From contig JASLEM010000184.1 of the NCBI GenBank assembly GCA_030151165.1, positions 1 to 12,318 of the forward strand: a stretch of 12,318 nt of DNA, written 5' to 3'. A program made the translations under genes and the position numbers. How positions within the stretch are numbered: position 1 is the stretch's first letter; every line of letters starts with the position of its first letter. This DNA comes from Burkholderiaceae bacterium. Its GTDB lineage: Bacteria; Pseudomonadota; Gammaproteobacteria; Burkholderiales; Burkholderiaceae. Positions 7,206-12,318 of the stretch are shown here, piece by piece. The notes below the pieces were generated by a model, which saw only the letters and a list, made by a program, of their open reading frames with translations, did no database searches and was not told the DNA's origin.

Positions 7206-7553
7206 ATGCAGATCCAGGAGGCGGTCGAAGTCTGCGTCACGAAGAAATACGCCGACTTCGAGGGCGTGGCCACGCGTCCGGAGCTGTGGCTCTTCTACCT
7301 GTTCGTGATCGGCATCTCCGCGCTGATGGACGTCGCCGTCCCGACGCTCACCGCCGTCTTCGTCCTCGCGATGCTCGTGCCGTGGATCGCCGTCGGCGCG
7401 CGCCGGCTGCACGACACCCACCGCAGCGGCTGGTGGCAACTGCTCGCGTGCATCCCGGTCGCCGGCTGGATCGTGCTGGCGTTCCTCTACGCGCAACCCG
7501 GCAAGTCGCCGGCGCCGCCGATCGCCCCGGCGTCGCCGACGACGCCGACCTGA
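7206..7553 (+). CDS. DUF805 family inner-membrane protein
   Basis: A 115-residue membrane protein of the DUF805 family, whose function is unknown. The N-terminal YADFEGVATRPELWLFYLF (15-33) matches the family 'Y-x-x-F-x-G-R-A-x-R-x-E-[FY]-W' opening, and the family's central ARRLHDTHRSGWW (65-77) is intact. Hydrophobic segments span about 27-42, 47-63 and 79-96. The tail is Pro/Ala/Thr-rich. The ATG at 7206 has GGGAG at 7194-7198, 7 bases upstream. Its stop is only 7 bases from the stop of metW on the other strand, so the two transcripts converge without an obvious terminator between them. Confidence 0.9.
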   Translation: MQIQEAVEVCVTKKYADFEGVATRPELWLFYLFVIGISALMDVAVPTLTAVFVLAMLVPWIAVGARRLHDTHRSGWWQLLACIPVAGWIVLAFLYAQPGKSPAPPIAPASPTTPT

Positions 7554-7560
7554 GCGACGG

Positions 7561-8145
7561 TCAGGCCTTCTGGAACTTGAAGACCGCGACGCTCGCGCGC
7601 AGGTTGGGCATCGTGCGCACCACGCGGCCGTGCTGCAGGCCGAAGGACTCGAGGATCTCGAGCCCGTTCTTGCGCGCCAGCACCTCGAAGTCCGCGTGCG
7701 TCGTCACGCGGATGTTGGGCGTGTCGTACCACTCGTAGGGCAGCGTGCGCGTCACGGGCATGCGGCCCGTCGCGACGTGCAGCCGGTTCGGCCAGTGCGC
7801 GAAGTTCGGGAAGCTGACGATGCCGATGCGGCCGACGCGCGCCGTCTCGCGCAGCATCTTCTCGGTGTTGCGCAGGTGCTGGAGGGTGTCGAGCTGCAGG
7901 ACGACGTCGAAGCTCTGGTCGTCGAACAGCGCGAGCCCTTCCTCGAGGTTCAGCTGGATCACGTTGACGCCGCGCTGCGTGCTCGCGAGCACGCCGGCGT
8001 CGGCGATCTCGATGCCGTAGCCGGTGCAGCCGTGGTGCTGCTGCAGGTGCGCCAGCACTTCGCCGGTGCCGCAGCCGAGGTCGAGCACGCGCGAGCCGCG
8101 CGGGACGAGGCCGGCGATGATGTCGAGGTCGCGTCGTTCGCTCAC
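7561..8145 (-). CDS. metW: Methionine biosynthesis protein MetW
   Basis: A 194-residue MetW with a class I methyltransferase-like fold. The SAM-site motif VLDLGCGTGEVL is at residues 20-31 and is followed by the usual YGIEIAD and NVIQLNLEEGL segments and FDVVLQLDTLQHL. The C-terminal part (FPNFAHWPNRLH, EWYDTPNIR) is characteristic of MetW. It is found next to metX in many proteobacteria and is thought to work with MetX in homoserine acylation; its methyltransferase activity is unproven. The GTG at 8145 is preferred: GGAGGT at 8156-8151 lies 5 bases upstream and the length is normal. A longer in-frame ATG at 8205 would overlap metX. The gap to metX is 37 bases, so they form an operon under the upstream SAM-II element. 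Confidence 0.96.
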   Translation of the reverse strand: MSERRDLDIIAGLVPRGSRVLDLGCGTGEVLAHLQQHHGCTGYGIEIADAGVLASTQRGVNVIQLNLEEGLALFDDQSFDVVLQLDTLQHLRNTEKMLRETARVGRIGIVSFPNFAHWPNRLHVATGRMPVTRTLPYEWYDTPNIRVTTHADFEVLARKNGLEILESFGLQHGRVVRTMPNLRASVAVFKFQKA

Positions 8146-8182
8146 CGGGAACCTCCGTGCAGGTGTGCTGCGGTGCCGGCGC

Positions 8183-9379
8183 TCATGCCGCCACCTTGAC
8201 GGCATCGATCGACAACGGCGCGCTGCCGATCTCCGCGGCGATGCGCTCGAAGTACGCGCGCATCACGCCGTGGTAGCGCGGGTCCTCGAGCAGGAAGGCG
8301 TCGTGGCCGTGCGGCGCGTCGATCTCGGCGTACGAAACCTCGGCGCGGTTGTCGACCAGCGCCTTGACGATCTCGCGCGAGCGCGCCGGCGCGAAGCGCC
8401 AGTCGGTGGTGAAGCTGACGACGAGGAAGCGGCACGCGCGCGCCTTCGCGAACGCCGCGGACAGGTCGCCGCCGTGCGCGTGCGCGGGGTCGAAGTAGTC
8501 GAGCGCGCGGGTGATCAGCAGGTAGGTGTTGGCGTCGAAGTACTCGCTGAACTTGTCGCCCTGGTAGCGCAGGTAGCTCTCGATCTGGAACTCGATGTCC
8601 TGCGTCGTGTAGAGGTAGTGCGGCGCGCCGGGCACGGCGCTTTCGTTGCGCGTCGCGCGGCCGAACTTGGCCTCCATCGAGTCGTCCGACAGGTACGTGA
8701 TGTGGCCGATCATGCGCGCCACGCGCAGGCCGCGCTTCGGGATCGCGCCGTGCTGCGCGTAGTGGCCGCCGTGGAAGTCGGGGTCGGTGATGATGGCGCG
8801 GCGCGCGACCTCGTTGAAGGCGATGTTCTGCGCCGACAGGCTGGGCGCCGTCGCGACCGCCACGCAGTGCGAGACGCGCTCCGGATAGCGCAGCGTCCAC
8901 GCCAGCGCCTGCATGCCGCCGAGGCTGCCGCCCAGCACCGCGGCGAGCTTCGTGATGCCGAGCCGCTCGACGAGCCGCGCCTGCGCGTCGACCCAGTCCT
9001 CCACCGTCACGACGGGGAAGTCGGCGCCGTACGCGCGGCCGCCGGCGGCGGGGTCGGGGTTGGGGTCGGCGGGGCCGGTCGAGCCGAAGCACGAGCCGGG
9101 GTTGTTGATGCCGATCACGAAGAAGCGGTCGGTGTCGACCGGCTTGCCGGGCCCGACGAGGTTGTCCCACCAGCCGGTGTCGCCCTTGGCCGACACGCCC
9201 GCCACGTGGTGGCTCGCGTTCAGCGCGTGGCACACGAGCACGGCGTTGTCGCGCGCCGCGTTGAGCGTGCCGTAGGTCTCGTAGACCAGCGTGTAGTCGT
9301 TCAATCGCGCGCCGCTCGCGAGCGGCAACGGCTCGGCGAAGTGCATCGCCTGCGGCTCAATGTGGCCGACGGAACCCAT
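8183..9379 (-). CDS. metX: Homoserine O-acyltransferase MetX
   Basis: A 398-residue alpha/beta-hydrolase-fold enzyme that acylates homoserine, the first committed step of methionine synthesis. The nucleophile is Ser152 in GGSLGG (150-155), the acid Asp326 in SFTTDW, and the base His359 in HGHDAFL. Other MetX signatures are [12 protein letters not shown] (50-61), WWDNLVGPG (70-78) and [12 protein letters not shown] (92-103). Whether it uses acetyl-CoA or succinyl-CoA cannot be settled here; MetX proteins paired with MetW are often succinyltransferases. The ATG at 9379 is preferred: GAAGGG (9392-9387) lies 7 bases upstream and codon third positions are G/C-rich only from there. In-frame starts at 9400, 9403 and 9457 exist. 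The leader holds a SAM-II aptamer, consistent with feedback by S-adenosylmethionine. Confidence 0.97.
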   Translation of the reverse strand: MGSVGHIEPQAMHFAEPLPLASGARLNDYTLVYETYGTLNAARDNAVLVCHALNASHHVAGVSAKGDTGWWDNLVGPGKPVDTDRFFVIGINNPGSCFGSTGPADPNPDPAAGGRAYGADFPVVTVEDWVDAQARLVERLGITKLAAVLGGSLGGMQALAWTLRYPERVSHCVAVATAPSLSAQNIAFNEVARRAIITDPDFHGGHYAQHGAIPKRGLRVARMIGHITYLSDDSMEAKFGRATRNESAVPGAPHYLYTTQDIEFQIESYLRYQGDKFSEYFDANTYLLITRALDYFDPAHAHGGDLSAAFAKARACRFLVVSFTTDWRFAPARSREIVKALVDNRAEVSYAEIDAPHGHDAFLLEDPRYHGVMRAYFERIAAEIGSAPLSIDAVKVAA

Positions 9380-9387
9380 CTCGGCAC

Positions 9388-9454
9388 CCTTCGTTGACAT
9401 CATCTGAAATGACGGGAAACCGGCAACGCGAAACGCTGCGGACACCAACGAAGG
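9388..9454 (-). promoter_or_regulatory. 9-bp pairing that covers the metX Shine-Dalgarno sequence
   Basis: In the metX leader, CCTTCGTTG (minus strand 9454-9446) is the exact reverse complement of CAACGAAGG (9396-9388), which contains most of the metX ribosome site GAAGGG. Pairing would leave a 49-base loop and block initiation at 9379. The upstream strand starts three bases after the last conserved G of the SAM-II aptamer, so it is placed to act as the expression platform. Confidence 0.55.
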
Positions 9455-9457
9455 CAT

Positions 9458-9510
9458 CCCTCTTTAGCGAGATTTATAGAGCGCCCGCAAGCCGGAAACA
9501 AATCGGCGCT
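9458..9510 (-). promoter_or_regulatory. SAM-II riboswitch aptamer in the metX leader
   Basis: The minus-strand leader matches the SAM-II (metA) aptamer. In 5' to 3' order: P1 5' arm AGCGCC (9510-9505), GAUUU (9504-9500), CCGGCUUGC (9495-9487), P1 3' arm GGCGCU (9485-9480), UAUAAAU (9478-9472), GCUAAA (9468-9463) and GGG (9460-9458). The well-studied Agrobacterium metA aptamer has, as I recall it, GAUUU, CCGUAUUGC, GAUAAAU, GCUAAA and GGG with the same spacings; the only length change is two extra bases in the first loop. The motif forms an H-type pseudoknot that binds S-adenosylmethionine and lowers translation of methionine genes. Its position before metX and just after a -10 box fits. The class is known in alpha- and some betaproteobacteria. 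Confidence 0.88.
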
Positions 9511-9519
9511 GTGGCTCTC

Positions 9520-9525
9520 AGTATA
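9520..9525 (-). promoter_or_regulatory. Candidate -10 box for metX-metW (and possibly the divergent MipA gene)
   Basis: TATACT on the minus strand (9525-9520) would place transcription start near 9513-9511, immediately before the SAM-II aptamer at 9510. No good -35 lies 16-18 bases upstream. The same bases read on the plus strand give TATAGT (9522-9527), a possible -10 for the divergent MipA/OmpV gene with a leader of about 75 bases. The two promoters may overlap. Confidence 0.5.
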
Positions 9526-9608
9526 GTGGCCCGTTCTTTTGCCCCGCCCGCGGTCGACCATTCGCCCGCCGCCGGCGCCAACGCCCACGCCCACAGGAGC
9601 GCCTGCCC

Positions 9609-10505
9609 TTGACGACACCCGCCCCCCGGACGTTCCCCCGCCTGCTGCTCGCCGCCGCGCTGTTCGCCCTCGCGGGCGCGCGTGACGCGCGGGCGCAGGA
9701 CGAGATCCCGGTCGAACCCAGCGACGCCTCGACGCTGCACGAGCCGCTGCCGCTCTGGGAGGTCGGCTTGGCCGGCATCGGCGCCTACCAGCCGGCGTAC
9801 CCGGGCTCCGACAAGGAGATCGCGCACGCCCGCGTGCTGCCGTACGCGATCTACCGCGGCTCGGTGCTGCGGCTCGACGGCGGCGGCATCGGCCTGCGCG
9901 CGCTGCACACGCCGCGCTTCGAGTGGGACGTCAGCGGCTCGGGCGCGTTCGGCTCGTCGGCCAACCAGGTGAAGGTGCGCGAGGGCATGCCGTCGATCGG
10001 CCTGCTCGCCGAGATCGGCCCCGCGCTGAAGATCAACCTCGGCGACCTCGTCGACGCGAACCGCGAGCCGCGCAAGACGCAGCTGGAGCTCCCGGTGCGC
10101 GCGGTCTTCGAGGCGAGCCACGGCGTGCGCCACGAAGGCTGGAGCTTCGAGCCGCGGCTGTCGCACACCGCGTGGGAAGGGCGCTCGACGTCCGTCGTGC
10201 TGACGGCCAGCGCGCTGTTCGGCGACAAGCGCCTCAACCACCTGTTTTACGGCGTGGACGAGCAGTACGCCACGGCCGATCGCCCGCAGTACGACGCCAA
10301 GGCCGGCCTCGTCGCCACGCGCCTGGGCATCAGCCTGCGCCATCGCCTCACGAGCACGCTGCGGATGCAGTGGTTCGCGCAGGTCGAGTCGCTGGACGGC
10401 GCGGCCAACGACGACAGCCCGCTCGTGCGCAGGAAGCAGGACGCCGGCGTCGGCGTCACCCTCGTGTGGGGCGCGTGGCATTCGGCCGAAACCGGAGCGG
10501 AGTAA
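9609..10505 (+). CDS. MipA/OmpV family outer-membrane protein
   Basis: A 298-residue beta-barrel protein of the MipA/OmpV family (MltA-interacting / porin-like). A signal peptide runs from the basic N-terminus through RLLLAAALFALAG to a likely cleavage at A29-Q30 (ARA/QDE). The family start is seen in WEVGLAGIGAYQPAYPGSD (about 50-68), then LPYAIYRGSVLRLDGGGIG and alternating strands ending in AGVGVTLVWGAW, an aromatic-containing last strand. The family is linked to peptidoglycan hydrolase complexes in E. coli and to antibiotic response in others. The only reasonable start is TTG at 9609, with AGGAG at 9595-9599, 9 bases upstream; the first internal ATG lies far inside the barrel. It is divergent from metX, and the hydrolase gene follows after 34 bases. 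Confidence 0.9.
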   Translation: MTTPAPRTFPRLLLAAALFALAGARDARAQDEIPVEPSDASTLHEPLPLWEVGLAGIGAYQPAYPGSDKEIAHARVLPYAIYRGSVLRLDGGGIGLRALHTPRFEWDVSGSGAFGSSANQVKVREGMPSIGLLAEIGPALKINLGDLVDANREPRKTQLELPVRAVFEASHGVRHEGWSFEPRLSHTAWEGRSTSVVLTASALFGDKRLNHLFYGVDEQYATADRPQYDAKAGLVATRLGISLRHRLTSTLRMQWFAQVESLDGAANDDSPLVRRKQDAGVGVTLVWGAWHSAETGAE

Positions 10506-10539
10506 GGTCGGGGGTTCGATCTTTTCGGGAGACGCCCCG

Positions 10540-11472
10540 ATGAGCAAGCTTCCAGGCTTCACCGATTTCACGTCGCGCTACCACCGCGTCGGCACCACGC
10601 CGGACGCCGAGGTCATCGAGATCTTCGCCTGCCACGGCGGCTCCGGCCCGCCGCTGCTGATGCTGCACGGCTTTCCGCAGACGCACGCGATCTGGCATCG
10701 CGTCGCGCAGCGGTTGTTGCAGCACTTCACGCTCGTGCTGCCTGACCTGCGCGGCTACGGCGACTCGACCAAGCCCGTCGATTCGCCCGATCACGCCAAC
10801 CACTCGAAGCGCGCGATGGCCGCCGACATGGTCGCGCTGATGGGCCAGCTGGGCCACGCGCGCTTCGGCGTGGTCGGGCACGACCGCGGCGGGCGCGTCG
10901 CGCATCGGCTCGCGCTCGACCACCCCGACGCCGTCGAGCGGCTGATGGTGCTCGACATCGCGCCGACGCTGGACATGTACGAGCCCACGACCTTCGATTT
11001 CGCTCGCTCGTACTACCACTGGTTCCACCTGATCCAGCCCGCGCCGCTGCCCGAGCGGATGATCGAGGCCGACTGGAAGTTCTATCTCCACTCGAAGCTG
11101 GACGGCTGGGGCGGCCGCCACGGTAACGGCGGCGCCCTGTCGCAGTTCGAGCCCGAGGCGCTCGCCGAATACGAGCGCTGCTTCCAGAAGCCCGACGTCA
11201 TCCACGCCATGTGCGAGGACTACCGCGCGTCGGCCGGCATCGACCTCGACCACGACCGCGCGTCGCGCGAGGCGGGCGTGCGGGTCGAGTGTCCGATGCA
11301 CGTGCTGTGGGGCGCGCGCGGCGTCGTCGGCCGGCTGTTCGACCCGCTGGCGCTGTGGCGCGCGCAATGTGCAAGGGAAGTCACCGGCCACGCGCTGGCG
11401 TCGGGGCATTACATTCCGGAAGAGTTGCCGGACGAGACGGCGGCCGAGGTGCGCGCGTTCTTCACGAATTGA
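10540..11472 (+). CDS. Haloacetate (fluoroacetate) dehalogenase-like alpha/beta hydrolase
   Basis: A 310-residue hydrolase with an aspartate nucleophile. The oxyanion-hole motif HGFPQ is at 43-47. Asp115 lies in GHDRGGR with Arg116 and Arg119, which bind the substrate carboxylate in fluoroacetate dehalogenases. Asp139 is in VLDIAPT. His160-Trp161 (YYHWF) and Tyr228 (CEDYRAS) form the halide pocket, and His290 (SGHYIPEE) is the base. Compared from memory with the Rhodopseudomonas enzyme RPA1163 (D110, R111, R114, D134, H155, W156, Y219, H280), every one is present, offset by 5 to 10 residues. This favours hydrolytic dehalogenation of haloacetates over epoxide hydrolysis. The ATG at 10540 has GGGAGA at 10527-10532, 7 bases upstream. 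It is cytoplasmic and may be cotranscribed with the MipA/OmpV gene. Confidence 0.9.
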   Translation: MSKLPGFTDFTSRYHRVGTTPDAEVIEIFACHGGSGPPLLMLHGFPQTHAIWHRVAQRLLQHFTLVLPDLRGYGDSTKPVDSPDHANHSKRAMAADMVALMGQLGHARFGVVGHDRGGRVAHRLALDHPDAVERLMVLDIAPTLDMYEPTTFDFARSYYHWFHLIQPAPLPERMIEADWKFYLHSKLDGWGGRHGNGGALSQFEPEALAEYERCFQKPDVIHAMCEDYRASAGIDLDHDRASREAGVRVECPMHVLWGARGVVGRLFDPLALWRAQCAREVTGHALASGHYIPEELPDETAAEVRAFFTN

Positions 11473-11525
11473 GGGCCGGCGCCGCGGGCCGTCATCAAGA
11501 CCGGCCTCCGGTGCGCCGATGATGC

Positions 11526-11548
11526 CGGGACGTGCCCCGCGCGTCCCG
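11526..11548. other. 7-bp hairpin in the gap after the dehalogenase-like gene
   Basis: CGGGACG (11526-11532) and CGTCCCG (11542-11548) form a perfect 7-bp stem with a 9-base loop, in the 117-base gap before the glutamate-synthase-like gene. No T-run follows, so a terminator role is uncertain. I see no clear promoter in this gap. Confidence 0.35.
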
Positions 11549-11589
11549 CCCGAAGGCGTGCCCTGACAAGACTCCTCACGAGACATCCC

Positions 11590-12318
11590 ATGCCAGTCTG
11601 GTTGCTGTCGCTCGATCGCTTCTTCCCCGTCCGCTACCTCACGTGGATCCTCTGTGCGGTGCTGATGCTGGTGGGCGCGTTCACCAAGGTCGCCTTCGAC
11701 ACCGGCGGCGTGCTGGCGCTGGTGGGCCTGTTCGGTGTGGTCACCGGGATCATGGACGTGCGCCAGAAACGCCACTCGATCCTGCGCAACTATCCGGTGA
11801 TCGGCCACCTGCGCTTCCTGTTCGAGTTCATCCGCCCCGAGATGCGGCAGTACTTCATCGAGGGCGACAACGAGGCCGCGCCCTTCTCGCGCCAGCAGCG
11901 CTCGCTCGTCTACCAGCGCTCGAAGGGCGACCCCGACAAGCGTCCGCTCGGCACGCAGCTCGACGTCCAGACCGAAGGCTACGAGTGGATCAACCACTCG
12001 CTGCAGCCCACGCGCATCGCGTCGCACGACTTCCGCGTCACGATCGGTCCGAACTGCGCGCAGCCCTACGACGCGAGCATCTTCAACATCAGCGCGATGA
12101 GCTTCGGCGCGCTGAGCGGCGCGGCGATCCGCGCGTTGAACGGCGGCGCGAAGATGGGCAACTTCGCGCACGACACCGGCGAGGGCTCGATCAGCGTGCA
12201 CCACCGCGCGCAAGGCGGCGACCTGATCTGGGAAGTGGCGTCGGGCTACTTCGGCTGCCGTAACGCCGACGGCACGTTCAACGCGACGCTGTTCGAGCAG
12301 CACGCGCGCGAGCCGCAG
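11590..12318 (+). CDS. FMN-binding glutamate synthase family protein, membrane-anchored (C-terminus beyond window)
   Basis: The first 243 residues of a protein related to the FMN-binding (synthase) domain of glutamate synthase large subunit. The N-terminus has two hydrophobic segments (about 17-31 and 41-55), followed by a basic stretch (RQKRHS), so the catalytic part should face the cytoplasm. A conserved linker (LRNYPVIGHLRF; PEMRQYFIEGDNE; PFSRQQRSLVYQRSK) precedes the start of the barrel: FNISAMSFGALS (165-176), KMGNFAHDTGEGSIS (188-202) and GGDLIWEVASGYFGCR (209-224), all typical of the family. The glutaminase domain of true GltB is absent from the N-terminus, so nitrogen assimilation should not be assumed; the substrate of these stand-alone proteins is not known to me. 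The ATG at 11590 has only a weak upstream purine run (CACGAGA). Confidence 0.92.
   Translation, partial: MPVWLLSLDRFFPVRYLTWILCAVLMLVGAFTKVAFDTGGVLALVGLFGVVTGIMDVRQKRHSILRNYPVIGHLRFLFEFIRPEMRQYFIEGDNEAAPFSRQQRSLVYQRSKGDPDKRPLGTQLDVQTEGYEWINHSLQPTRIASHDFRVTIGPNCAQPYDASIFNISAMSFGALSGAAIRALNGGAKMGNFAHDTGEGSISVHHRAQGGDLIWEVASGYFGCRNADGTFNATLFEQHAREPQ

Noticed and set aside
7549..7565. CCTGA/TCAGG inverted repeat between the DUF805 and metW stops as a bidirectional terminator
   Set aside because: Only 5 bp, made largely of the two stop codons, with no T-run on either side.
9473..9501. TTGTTT-17-TATAAA on the minus strand as the metX promoter
   Set aside because: The hexamers coincide with conserved parts of the SAM-II aptamer (loop 1 and UAUAAAU), and a promoter here would start transcription inside it.
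10456..12303. 615-codon minus-strand reading frame opposite the dehalogenase-like and glutamate-synthase-like genes
   Set aside because: It runs through two well-supported plus-strand genes and the gap between them, and its composition is typical antisense of G/C-rich coding DNA.

Overview
The window is a very GC-rich bacterial chromosome segment; third codon positions in the real genes are almost all G or C. The metX-metW pair, a MipA/OmpV outer-membrane protein, DUF805 and YidD-like genes and a crotonase point to a betaproteobacterium, most likely Burkholderiales. That placement is inferred from gene content only. No tRNA, rRNA, insertion sequence, CRISPR array or phage gene is visible, and genes are densely packed with no gene-free stretch over 300 bases.

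Layout. 1-1200 (-) is an M20 metallopeptidase cut by the window edge. 1391-2254 (-) is a monoacylglycerol-lipase-like alpha/beta hydrolase. Divergent from it, 2349-5181 (+) is a compact run: a GNAT acetyltransferase, a lipoprotein (1-base overlap), a dienoyl-CoA isomerase-like crotonase and an ATP-binding cassette-type ATPase. 5380-5712 (+) encodes a small secreted protein built of five 11-residue repeats with a histidine at the same place in each; it is followed by a strong terminator. 5889-7110 (+) is a translationally coupled trio: small membrane protein, NTF2/SnoaL-like protein and a YidD-family protein with a cysteine-rich tail. 7206-7553 (+) is a DUF805 membrane protein with its own ribosome binding site. 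8183-9379 and 7561-8145 (-) are metX and metW, which serve methionine synthesis. 9609-10505 (+) is a MipA/OmpV porin-like protein, 10540-11472 (+) a fluoroacetate/haloacetate dehalogenase-like hydrolase, and 11590 to the end (+) the start of a membrane-anchored FMN-binding glutamate-synthase-like protein.

The most informative non-coding element is in the metX leader. On the minus strand, 9510-9458 matches the SAM-II (metA) riboswitch aptamer in stem, loop and pseudoknot strands and in their spacing. It sits just downstream of a TATACT -10 box. Right after it comes a 9-base segment that can pair with the metX Shine-Dalgarno sequence, which suggests a SAM-controlled translational switch. The SAM-II class is known; the downstream switching arrangement described here is my inference.

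The other observations worth checking are the histidine-periodic 11-mer protein, the complete defluorinase-type active site in the 10540-11472 hydrolase, the cysteine-periodic tail of the YidD-like protein, and several hairpins. I see no clear evidence of a wholly new multi-gene system; the 11-mer protein and the metX leader are the nearest to new biology.
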